Below are positions 1 through 6,693 of a DNA stretch of 55,951 nucleotides, one piece after another. The first letter of the stretch is position 1. Each line of letters starts with the position of its first letter. A program made the translations under genes and the position numbers. Origin of the DNA: Microbacterium sp. K24. GTDB lineage: Bacteria > Actinomycetota > Actinomycetes > Actinomycetales > Microbacteriaceae. The notes under the pieces were generated by a model that ran no database searches, had not been told where the DNA came from, and saw only the letters and a program-made list of their open reading frames with translations. The DNA is taken from assembly GCF_004794465.1 (NCBI RefSeq), contig NZ_SSDJ01000134.1:1-55951 (forward strand), written 5' to 3'.

Positions 1-155
1 CACGCGATGAGGTACTTCGACAGGCTAGCCAGCGCGCCCGCGCTCACGGCCAGCACAGCGTCGGCACGCCCGACCCCGGCGCGCACTCGCTCGCGCTCAT
101 CGTGACCGCCGTCGGCGACCTCTTCGCCGACCTCGAAAGGAATACCCATGACTGA
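1..155 (+). CDS. C-terminal end of a DhaL/Dak2-type kinase, probably L-erythrulose or dihydroxyacetone kinase (5' truncated)
   Basis: Only the last 50 codons are in the window. Reading from base 3, the tail contains [12 protein letters not shown], which resembles the conserved end of the DhaL (Dak2) ADP-binding domain of dihydroxyacetone-type kinases. The stop lies inside the next gene (ATGACTGA, 8-base overlap), so the two are translationally coupled. In known tetritol and apionate pathways a kinase of this family (LerK or DerK) phosphorylates erythrulose, and the next genes here are the two isomerases that would act after it. The role is therefore inferred from context. A general dihydroxyacetone kinase remains possible because the catalytic DhaK part is outside the window. 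Confidence 0.6.
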   Translation, partial: RDEVLRQASQRARAHGQHSVGTPDPGAHSLALIVTAVGDLFADLERNTHD

Positions 156-618
156 CACCCTCCGCCTCGTGATCGGCAGCGACGACGCCGGCTTCGACTA
201 CAAGGAGATCCTGAAGAAGGACCTCGAGGCCAGCGGCGGCGTCGCGTCCGTCGTCGATGTCGGAGTGGATGCCGATGGCCACACCGCCTACCCGCGTGTC
301 GCGATCGCCGCTGCAGAGCTCGTCGCGAACGGCGAGGCCGACCGCGCCCTGCTGATCTGCGGCACCGGTCTCGGCGTGGCGATCGCCGCGAACAAGGTGC
401 CCGGCATCCGCGCCGTCACCGCGCACGACTCGTTCTCGGTCGAGCGGGGCGTGCTCTCCAACGACGCGCAGATCCTCACCATGGGCCAGCGCGTCGTCGG
501 CATCGAGCTCGCGCGCCGCCTGGTGCGCGAGTGGCTGACGTACCGCTTCGACCCGAGCAGCGCCTCGGCCGAGAAGGTGGCGGTCATCGGCGAATACGAG
601 TCCACCGGGTCGTGCTGA
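148..618 (+). CDS. RpiB/LacA-family isomerase, probable D-erythrulose 4-phosphate isomerase
   Basis: This 156-residue protein belongs to the RpiB/LacAB sugar-phosphate isomerase family. It has the nucleotide-fold start [11 protein letters not shown] (residues 10-20) and the catalytic [13 protein letters not shown] segment with Cys71. Classical ribose-5-phosphate isomerase B reads SDHAG at residues 11-15. Here the histidine is aspartate and is followed by GFDYK, a pattern of the tetrose branch (EryI/DerI), which converts D-erythrulose 4-phosphate to D-erythrose 4-phosphate. An AAAGGA ribosome site lies 7 bases before the ATG. The gene overlaps the kinase upstream and the TpiA homologue downstream (TGATG). 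Ribose-5-phosphate isomerase is the less likely alternative. Confidence 0.72.
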   Translation: MTDTLRLVIGSDDAGFDYKEILKKDLEASGGVASVVDVGVDADGHTAYPRVAIAAAELVANGEADRALLICGTGLGVAIAANKVPGIRAVTAHDSFSVERGVLSNDAQILTMGQRVVGIELARRLVREWLTYRFDPSSASAEKVAVIGEYESTGSC

Positions 619-1394
619 TGGCGAAGGTCACGGTCGGCGTGAGCCTGAAGATGTACTTCGGTCATCGGCAGGCGGCGACCTGGTTCGACGAGGTCGCCGC
701 GCGGATCCGCGCGCACGAGGCCGTGCAGTCCGGCGCGGTGGAACTCTTCCTCACCCCGACCTTCCTGCAGGTGCTTCCCGCGATCGCAGCCTTCGCCGGT
801 ACACCCGTGCGCATCGGCGGACAGGACGTCGCCGCCGCGGACTCCGGCGCCTTCACCGGCGAGGTCTCGGCATCCGAGCTCGCCGAGGTGGGTGCGTCGA
901 TCGCCGAGATCGGCCACGCCGAGCGCCGCCGCCTCTTCGCCGAGACCGATGAGATCGTCGCGGCGAAGACCGCCGCTGCGCTGCGCGCCGGCCTCACCCC
1001 GCTCCTGTGCATCGGCGAGACCGAACGTCAGGACCCGGCAGATGCCGCCGCCGTCGCGGTCGACCAGTTGCACGCCTCGCTCACCGGTGCACCTGCCGGC
1101 GCCGTGATCATCGCCTACGAACCCGTCTGGGCGATCGGCGCACCCGAGCCCGCCCCGCACGACCACATCCGGATCGTCGCCGCCGCTCTGCGCGCTGCCC
1201 TCGATGCCGACGCCGACCGCGCCGGCTCGGCCGTGATCTACGGCGGGGCCGCGGGCCCCGGACTCCTCACCGCGCTCGGCGACGAGGTCGACGGCGTCTT
1301 CCTCGGACGGTTCGCGCACGACCCCGACGCCCTCGTCGCCGTGCTCGACGAGGCGGCGCAACTCGCCGGTCGACGCTCCGAGGAGCACGCATGA
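618..1394 (+). CDS. TpiA-family isomerase, probable L-erythrulose 1-phosphate isomerase
   Basis: This 258-residue TIM barrel is related to triose-phosphate isomerase. It keeps the catalytic lysine (SLKMY, Lys11), the catalytic histidine (GHAERR, His100) and the catalytic glutamate (AYEPVWAIG, Glu168). Housekeeping enzymes normally have NWKM and GHSERR, so this is a diverged paralogue. In erythritol and apionate pathways such paralogues (EryH/LerI) interconvert L-erythrulose 1-phosphate and D-erythrulose 4-phosphate, which fits between the kinase and the RpiB-like isomerase. The ATG overlaps the previous stop (TGATG), and the stop overlaps the next start (ATGA). A second glycolytic TpiA is possible but less likely in this operon. 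Confidence 0.7.
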   Translation: MAKVTVGVSLKMYFGHRQAATWFDEVAARIRAHEAVQSGAVELFLTPTFLQVLPAIAAFAGTPVRIGGQDVAAADSGAFTGEVSASELAEVGASIAEIGHAERRRLFAETDEIVAAKTAAALRAGLTPLLCIGETERQDPADAAAVAVDQLHASLTGAPAGAVIIAYEPVWAIGAPEPAPHDHIRIVAAALRAALDADADRAGSAVIYGGAAGPGLLTALGDEVDGVFLGRFAHDPDALVAVLDEAAQLAGRRSEEHA

Positions 1395-2188
1395 TCGGTC
1401 TCGGCACGTATGCCTACTTCTGGCAGCACTCGGACCGCGCGTCCGCGCCTCTCACCCTCGTCGGCGCGTTCGAGGACACCCGCGCGCAGGGCGTCGACCT
1501 GTTCCAGATCTGCGACTACGCCCCGCTCGAGCAGTTCAGCGACGACGAGCTGCGCGACGCCGCCGCGGCCGCCCGTGACCTCGGACTCACGATCGAGCTC
1601 GGCACGAAGGGCATCGACCCCGCCCACCTCGCCCGCTTCCTCGAGCTCGCCGCGTTCTTCGACGCCCGGGTCGTGCGCAGCATGCTCTACGGCCCCGACT
1701 CCCGGCCCACCCTCGACGAGGCGGAGTCCCGACTGCGCGACAGTATCCGCTCCTACGAATCCGCCGGAGTGACGCTCGCGCTCGAGACGTACGAGCAGGT
1801 GCCCACCGCCGATCTCCTCGCGGTCATCGAACGCGTCGGCAGTCCGAACCTCGGGATCTGCCTCGATCCCGCGAACGTCGTCGCGCAGCTCGAGAATCCG
1901 AAGACCTGCGTCGAGCAGACCGCCGCTCTCACGAAGAACATCCACGTGAAGGACTTCGCCTTCGCCCGACAGCCCGGGTGGGTCGGCTTCACATACTCGG
2001 GCGCCGCCATGGGCACCGGCCTGCACGACTACGCGCACCTTCTCGCCGCCGTGCGACCGCGGGAGCGCGACATCAATGAGATCGTCGAGCACTGGCTGCC
2101 CTGGCAGGACGACGCAGAGACCACCATCCGCACGGAGCGGGAATGGACCCGCACCGCACTCGACTACCTGAGGAGCACCACACCATGA
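1391..2188 (+). CDS. oiaC: Sugar phosphate isomerase/epimerase-fold protein, probable 3-oxo-isoapionate decarboxylase
   Basis: This 265-residue AP-endonuclease-2-type TIM barrel has likely metal ligands at the expected strand ends: Glu132 (ALETYEQ), Asp159 (CLDPAN), His185 (HVKDF) and a late glutamate (NEIVEHW). The family is broad and includes isomerases, epimerases and decarboxylases, so sequence alone does not fix the reaction. The next gene is ApnO-like and the previous genes process erythrulose phosphates. That matches the published branch in which OiaC decarboxylates 3-oxo-isoapionate to L-erythrulose and CO2. ATGA overlaps on both sides show strong coupling. The alternative is a ketose epimerase. 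Confidence 0.68.
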   Translation: MIGLGTYAYFWQHSDRASAPLTLVGAFEDTRAQGVDLFQICDYAPLEQFSDDELRDAAAAARDLGLTIELGTKGIDPAHLARFLELAAFFDARVVRSMLYGPDSRPTLDEAESRLRDSIRSYESAGVTLALETYEQVPTADLLAVIERVGSPNLGICLDPANVVAQLENPKTCVEQTAALTKNIHVKDFAFARQPGWVGFTYSGAAMGTGLHDYAHLLAAVRPRERDINEIVEHWLPWQDDAETTIRTEREWTRTALDYLRSTTP

Positions 2189-3039
2189 GTGACAGCTACA
2201 AGATCGCCGTGATCGGCGCCGGCGGCAAGATGGGCATGCGCGTCTCGAACAACCTGGCGAAGACCGACCACACCGTCTGGTACGTCGAGAACTCGCCGGC
2301 CGGGCAGCAGCGCACCATCGACGCCGGGCGCGAGCTGACGGATGCCGCGGCAGCCGTCGCGGATGCCGACATCGTCGTGCTCGCCGTCCCCGACCTCGCC
2401 CTCGGCCCCGTCACGGCCGACCTGGTCCCCCAGGTCAAGAGCGGCGCGATCGTGCTCACGCTCGACCCGGCCGCGGCCTACGCGGGTCTGCTGACGACTC
2501 GCGACGACGTGATCCAGGCTGTCGCGCACCCGTGCCACCCGTCGATCTTCCTGCAGCGCGAGACGCCCGAGCAGTGGGCCGACACGTTCGGCGGCATCGC
2601 CGCCCCACAGGATGCCATCGCCGCGATCGAGAGCGACGACGAGGCGAAGAAGGCCATCGTCGAGGCGACCGTCCGTGCGATCTACGCCCCCGTGGTCGAC
2701 GTGCACTGGGTCACGATCAAGCAGCTCGCCCAGCTCGAGCCGACACTCGTCGAGACGGTCGCCTGCATGATCGGCGATCTCCTCAACGAAGCCCTCCACG
2801 AGGCCGTGAACACGATGGGCGTTCCCGAGGCTGCGGCGCGCAGCATCCTCTACGGCCACACGCAGGTGGCGCTCGCGAACGGACTCCGCGGGGACAACCC
2901 GTTCTCCGACGCGTGCCTGATCGCGATGGACTACGGCCGCGAGAGCATCATCAAGGACGACTGGAAGAAGATCTTCCGCGACGACGAGCTCGACAAGAAC
3001 CTCGCGCGGATGCTGCACCTCGACGCCATCGAGCGCTGA
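2185..3039 (+). CDS. apnO: NAD(P)-binding 6-phosphogluconate-dehydrogenase-like protein, probable D-apionate oxidoisomerase
   Basis: This 284-residue protein starts with a Rossmann dinucleotide site (IGAGGKMG, residues 10-17). It continues with a helical C-terminal half typical of the phosphogluconate-dehydrogenase C-domain family, with motifs HPCHPSIF, VDVHWVTIKQLAQLEPTLVE and YGHTQVAL. In the known apiose pathways this family supplies ApnO, which oxidises and rearranges D-apionate to 3-oxo-isoapionate. The OiaC-like gene immediately upstream (ATGA overlap) would use that product. A GAGGAG ribosome site lies 9 bases before the start. A strong hairpin follows the stop, so this is probably the last gene of the operon. 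A different sugar-acid dehydrogenase cannot be excluded. Confidence 0.72.
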   Translation: MSDSYKIAVIGAGGKMGMRVSNNLAKTDHTVWYVENSPAGQQRTIDAGRELTDAAAAVADADIVVLAVPDLALGPVTADLVPQVKSGAIVLTLDPAAAYAGLLTTRDDVIQAVAHPCHPSIFLQRETPEQWADTFGGIAAPQDAIAAIESDDEAKKAIVEATVRAIYAPVVDVHWVTIKQLAQLEPTLVETVACMIGDLLNEALHEAVNTMGVPEAAARSILYGHTQVALANGLRGDNPFSDACLIAMDYGRESIIKDDWKKIFRDDELDKNLARMLHLDAIER

Positions 3040-3044
3040 CAGAT

Positions 3045-3071
3045 GGGGGACCGCCGTCACGGTGGTCCCCC
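3045..3071 (+). terminator. Hairpin terminator after apnO
   Basis: An 11-bp stem (3045-3055 with 3061-3071, one G-U pair) closes a 5-base loop six bases after the apnO stop. The arms begin GGGGGACC and end GGTCCCCC. No clear T-run follows, which is common in high-GC actinobacteria. Confidence 0.6.
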
Positions 3072-3131
3072 ACCCTGTCTCGGGCTGGATCGAAAACGCA
3101 TCTGCGACGGGCCTGCTGGCGGCACTTCTGA

Positions 3132-3240
3132 TCCACGCTGCGCCTCACCCCCAAGACGCGAGCCGACACGATCCTGGCGCGCGAGTCGTTCTGGAAGAAC
3201 GCGCTGGACAGCCGTGCGCACGGGATGAACGGGAACTGAA
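3132..3240 (+). pseudogene. 3' remnant of an unidentified gene
   Basis: A coding-like stretch opens after an in-frame TGA (3129-3131) and ends at TGA 3238-3240, encoding about 35 residues ending in FWKNALDSRAHGMN followed by two more residues. Codon third positions are strongly G/C. No start codon or upstream extension exists in this frame, so it reads as the tail of a deleted gene. I do not recognise the family with certainty. Confidence 0.35.
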
Positions 3241-3251
3241 TGTCCCCGGGC

Positions 3252-3389
3252 TCAGAGGGTCTCAGGCGCTACGAACTGCCGGGTCTTGATGACCTGGTCG
3301 ATGCCCAGCAGCGCGGCGAAGCGCACGGCGTCGCAGCCGCCAACAATGCGGTTCAGCACGTGCTGCCTGTAGCAGCTGTCGGCGCCCAC
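3252..3389 (-). pseudogene. Short coding remnant downstream of the PIN toxin gene
   Basis: From a GTG at 3389 the frame encodes 45 residues (CYRQHVLNRIVGG ... DQVIKTRQFVAPETL) with coding-like codon use, ending close to the opposite remnant that stops at 3240. It lies directly downstream of the PIN gene on the same strand. The length and lack of a ribosome site suggest a 3' fragment, although a very small gene is possible. The family is not recognised. With 3040-3131 and 3390-3426, it makes up the otherwise gene-free stretch between apnO and the PIN gene. Confidence 0.3.
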
Positions 3390-3426
3390 ACGAGCGTCTC
3401 GCGCGCGGCGCTGGTGATTCCGAGGA

Positions 3427-4104
3427 TCACGAGGGAGACGCCTCATCCGGAGCGGACGGGCGACATGAACCACATAACGGGTGGTCCAAGTTCGGCATCT
3501 CATCCTCGCAACAGACACACCGATAGCCACGGAAGATCTCGGCCATCGCGCCCTTGGCGGGAGCGCCGAGAGGAACGTCGAGGGTGGACACGAACTTCTC
3601 GGCCAACGCCGGCAACCGCGGCGCGACCTCCTGGCTGTGAATGCCTTCTGGCGTGCGCGGATCACGCGTGCGCCCGGCTGCCAGCGCATCGAGCACATCG
3701 ACATAGCTGTTCTCGGTGAGCCGCGTGCTGAGGAACAGGTCAGGTGCGACGACCGACATCGAGAGGCTGGCGAGATCCGCGAGTCCGAAGTCCTTGATGT
3801 TCTCGGTGACGATCAGCCGGGCGCCCGCAGCGTGCGCAGCGGCGAGGTGCGGCTGATCCTTCGGGTCTGTGTCCTCCATGTCCGCCGGGTCCATCTCCGG
3901 GACGAGCACCTCCCAGCCAAAGCGGATTCTCAGATCGGAGATCTTCGCCGCTCGCTCGTGCTGGTGCCGTTCTGCCTCAGCCTCTCCGAAACCAGACCAG
4001 CAAACGCGGAAGTCCGATGTCAGTGCGCCGATGATCAGCAGGCCTCGCGTCACCGACGGAATGAGGACATTGGCGTCGAGGTAGACCAGGCTCTTGCCGG
4101 GCAC
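3427..4104 (-). CDS. PIN-domain toxin-like ribonuclease with C-terminal zinc-ribbon motif
   Basis: This 225-residue protein begins with the PIN signature LVYLDANVLIPS (Asp10). It continues with acidic residues in GEAEAE and with DQPHLAAAHAAGARLIVTEN, the second half of the PIN metal site. The family cleaves RNA and often acts as a toxin. It is longer than ordinary VapC toxins (about 130 residues). After a linker, the C-terminus carries CVCC and CGSC pairs separated by ten residues, which looks like a small zinc ribbon. The HTH protein eight bases upstream on the same strand is the likely antitoxin. The ribonuclease role comes from the family, and the zinc ribbon is my reading of the cysteines. 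Confidence 0.75.
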   Translation of the reverse strand: MPGKSLVYLDANVLIPSVTRGLLIIGALTSDFRVCWSGFGEAEAERHQHERAAKISDLRIRFGWEVLVPEMDPADMEDTDPKDQPHLAAAHAAGARLIVTENIKDFGLADLASLSMSVVAPDLFLSTRLTENSYVDVLDALAAGRTRDPRTPEGIHSQEVAPRLPALAEKFVSTLDVPLGAPAKGAMAEIFRGYRCVCCEDEMPNLDHPLCGSCRPSAPDEASPS

Positions 4105-4112
4105 GGCGGGGT

Positions 4113-4424
4113 TCAGAAATCGTCCGCGAACGCCGCGCCGAGTTCACCGATGTAGCTGGCTCGAAACTCCTTGAAGTCCGCCACGGCGATGACGTTGCGG
4201 TTCCCGCGCTTTGACGCACGGAGCTCTCCCGCTTCGATCCTGCGCAGCACGGTCGTGCGGGATAGACCCAGTTCTCGAGCAACCTGCTGGGGCGTCATCG
4301 TCGGCGTCTGAACGTCGATCGTGACGATCCTTCCGGCGTCGAGCTCTGCGGTGATCTTCTTGAGCAGGTCTTCGCGCCACTTCGCTCCTGCGGGCTTCCG
4401 CTCGAGCTTCAGCAAGGTGCTCAT
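4113..4424 (-). CDS. Excisionase-type HTH antitoxin partner of the PIN protein
   Basis: This 103-residue protein contains a MerR/excisionase-type helix-turn-helix in its middle (MTPQQVARELGLSRTTVLRR, then IEAGELRASKRG). That part would bind DNA. The first 40 and last 20 residues probably contact the toxin. The ATG at 4424 has an AGGAGG ribosome site 7 bases upstream and lies just behind a palindrome that could be its own operator. The PIN gene starts 8 bases after its stop, so the two form one operon. Antitoxin-first order and a DNA-binding antitoxin are standard for type II systems. No function has been shown for this pair. Confidence 0.7.
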   Translation of the reverse strand: MSTLLKLERKPAGAKWREDLLKKITAELDAGRIVTIDVQTPTMTPQQVARELGLSRTTVLRRIEAGELRASKRGNRNVIAVADFKEFRASYIGELGAAFADDF

Positions 4425-4436
4425 GATCACGCCTCC

Positions 4437-4463
4437 TGGACAGTAAGTGACTCTATCTGTCCA
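4437..4463. promoter_or_regulatory. Inverted repeat upstream of the antitoxin gene, probable autoregulatory operator
   Basis: TGGACAG (4437-4443) and CTGTCCA (4457-4463) are perfect inverted arms separated by 13 bases. They sit 12 bases upstream of the antitoxin ATG, where a promoter is expected. This suits binding by a dimeric HTH antitoxin. Confidence 0.55.
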
Positions 4464-4485
4464 TCTTGACACATGCGGCATTGAC

Positions 4486-4590
4486 TCACCAGACCTCTGG
4501 CCGCTTGGCACGTCGCGAGAGCGCGCTCAGACCAATGGTCGTCATCATGAACGCGGCCGTCATCGTCGAGCCGGACGTGTCGGGGATATC
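4486..4590 (-). pseudogene. 3' remnant encoding a membrane-anchor-like tail
   Basis: An open minus-strand frame with coding-like codons encodes a tail with IPDTSGST, a short hydrophobic stretch (TAAFMMTTIGLSAL) and RRAKR. The order motif/hydrophobic/basic recalls a degenerate sortase-type C-terminal anchor. The frame has no plausible start close by and lies between the antitoxin operator and the end of GH42. It may be a leftover gene end or chance coding. Confidence 0.22.
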
Positions 4591-4597
4591 GGCTCCC

Positions 4598-6691
4598 TCA
4601 CACCTCTCGCCAGACCCGGACGTCCCATGCAGCGAGCCCGACCACGGAACCCTTCTCGAGCACCGCCTCATCCACGACGGACGCGACCGACGAGGCCAGC
4701 TCGATCTCCGTGAGGTTCGGCGACCAGTTGTGGACTACCCAGACTCTCCCCCGAGGGCCGATCAGCGAATGCACGGTGACGCCGCGCGGCCGGTCCCCCA
4801 GCAGCGCGAGCGATCGCGGCGGGCCTGAGACGTCGGCGATCACCCGCGCGGCCGAGTCTCGATCGGGCAGCGTCCCGACGACCGTGATCTCTCCCTCGCC
4901 GACCGCGCGACGGGTGACGGCCGCCCATCGCCCGTAGAGCGGATGCCGATACCCGAGCAGCACCTCCGCCTCCCCCGGTTCCAGCGCGTCGATCCATCCG
5001 CGCCCCTCGCCGACGACGGCTCCGTCGCGCTCGAGCGGCACGGGCTGGGGCGGCGCCGCGAACTCGCGGTAGGCGACGCCGGCGAGCGGTCCGAGAACCG
5101 CAGGCGCCGTCGAGACCCGCATCCGTCCCTGGTCGTCGGCGTATCCGGTGCGGGGTCCGACGATGAGACGACCGCCGAGCCGCGCGTATTCGGCGAGGAT
5201 CTCGAGCGTGCGATCGGATGCCGCGAACAGCCCGGCCACGATCAGCGTCGGGAACCGCGACACCAGCTCCACCGCATCCTTCAGCTGACGCTCGTTCACG
5301 TACCCGACCTGCAGCCCCGCGTCGATGGCCGCCCGGCCGAACGCGCCGACGATGCGGGCGTAGGACCCGCGGTCCGGCGCGTCACCCGGCCCGGGGAGCG
5401 GCGGCTCGAAGGTCATCATCCACTCGCTGTCATGGGCGTAGACGATGCCGATGTCGGCATCCGGCTCGGCATCCGCCACCCACTCCGACGCCGCAGCGAA
5501 CTGCCGCCCGAGCTCCGCGATCTCGTCGTAGACCCGGCCGGGTCGCAGGTCGTGGCCGAGGATGCCACCCCAGTGCACCTCCGCACCCGAATGCAGCGTG
5601 TGCCAGTGCCAGTACGACACGAGCCGCGCCCCGCGCGCGGCGAGCAGCCACGCCACCTGCGCGAGCTGTCCGTCATACGGAGGCCGGGTCAGCCAGGCGC
5701 CGCCGATCGAGGCGGCGCCGGTCTCGGTGACGAGGAACGGCGCCTGCTTCGTCGCCCGCATCCGCTCGGCGCTGAGGATCAGCTGCGGCACGTCGTCGGC
5801 GTACCACTGGCCGCCCGCACCCTCCCGCGCGTAGTCGAGGGAGTCCTGCGCGAGGTAGTAGGCGTTGCCGCTCGCGATGTCGAGGTGCGCGCCGACGGCG
5901 ACGTCGTCCATGGCCGGCCGCTGGTACGCGATGCAGGTGGTGAGCACGGTGTCGTCGGCGATGTACTCCCGTGCGATCCCGGCCTGCCAGCCGATGAAGT
6001 CCGCGGTGAGCTCGGCCTGGAAGCGACGCCAGGCGAGGTCGTATGCCGGCGTCGTGTTGCCCGAGGGCGCCCACAGCTCGTCCCAGGCGGAGATCCGATG
6101 AGACCAGTAGGTCAGGCCCCACTCGCGATTGAGCGTCTCGACGTCTCCATACTGCTCCGCGACCCCGCGGCGGAAGCGCTCGACCACGTGCGCGTTGTGG
6201 ATGAGGTGCAGCCCCGCCTCGTTGTCGAGCTGGATGCCGATGACCGCCGGATGCCGACCGTAGCGGCCGAGCACCGCCCGGATGACCCGCTCGGCATAGC
6301 CGCGGAAGACTTCGGACGTGTAGTCGATCTCCTGGCGCGCTCCCCACGGCACCGAGGAGCCGTCCTTCCGGACGACGGCCAGTTCGGGGTGCCTCCGGCT
6401 GAGCCACGGCGGCACCGCGTACGTCGGGGTGCCGAGGATGACGTCGATCCCGTGCTCGGCCGCCCCGTCGAGCACGGGTGCGAGCCATTCCAGATCGAAC
6501 TCGCCGTCGCGCGGCTCCCACGTCGACCACACCGATTCCCCCACGCGGATGCAGGTGATCCCGGCGTCGACCATGAGCTGCAGATCCGTCTCGAGCCGGG
6601 AAGGGTCGGGGAGGTACTCGTTGTAGTACGCCGCGCCGAGCCGCGGCCCACGGTCCCATGAGCCCCGAGCACCGCCTGTCATCTCGATCAC
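4598..6691 (-). CDS. GH42 beta-galactosidase
   Basis: This 697-residue glycoside hydrolase family 42 enzyme has an N-terminal TIM barrel with GAAYYNEY near residue 19, the acid/base glutamate in IQLDNEAG (Glu158) and the nucleophile in LVTETGAA (Glu323). A trimerisation-like domain and a small C-terminal beta domain follow. The family removes beta-D-galactosyl or related alpha-L-arabinopyranosyl residues. No signal peptide is seen, so it probably acts on imported oligosaccharides. I prefer the GTG at 6691, which has GAGG 7 bases upstream and starts 2 bases after the previous stop. An ATG at 6682 is the alternative. It is co-transcribed with the DUF5060/DUF4038 hydrolase. Confidence 0.85.
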   Translation of the reverse strand: MIEMTGGARGSWDRGPRLGAAYYNEYLPDPSRLETDLQLMVDAGITCIRVGESVWSTWEPRDGEFDLEWLAPVLDGAAEHGIDVILGTPTYAVPPWLSRRHPELAVVRKDGSSVPWGARQEIDYTSEVFRGYAERVIRAVLGRYGRHPAVIGIQLDNEAGLHLIHNAHVVERFRRGVAEQYGDVETLNREWGLTYWSHRISAWDELWAPSGNTTPAYDLAWRRFQAELTADFIGWQAGIAREYIADDTVLTTCIAYQRPAMDDVAVGAHLDIASGNAYYLAQDSLDYAREGAGGQWYADDVPQLILSAERMRATKQAPFLVTETGAASIGGAWLTRPPYDGQLAQVAWLLAARGARLVSYWHWHTLHSGAEVHWGGILGHDLRPGRVYDEIAELGRQFAAASEWVADAEPDADIGIVYAHDSEWMMTFEPPLPGPGDAPDRGSYARIVGAFGRAAIDAGLQVGYVNERQLKDAVELVSRFPTLIVAGLFAASDRTLEILAEYARLGGRLIVGPRTGYADDQGRMRVSTAPAVLGPLAGVAYREFAAPPQPVPLERDGAVVGEGRGWIDALEPGEAEVLLGYRHPLYGRWAAVTRRAVGEGEITVVGTLPDRDSAARVIADVSGPPRSLALLGDRPRGVTVHSLIGPRGRVWVVHNWSPNLTEIELASSVASVVDEAVLEKGSVVGLAAWDVRVWREV

Positions 6692-6693
6692 GG

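Noticed and set aside
288..1388. Long minus-strand open frame opposite the isomerase genes
   Set aside because: High-GC shadow of two well-supported plus-strand genes; its translation is rich in Gly, Arg and Asp with no family motif.
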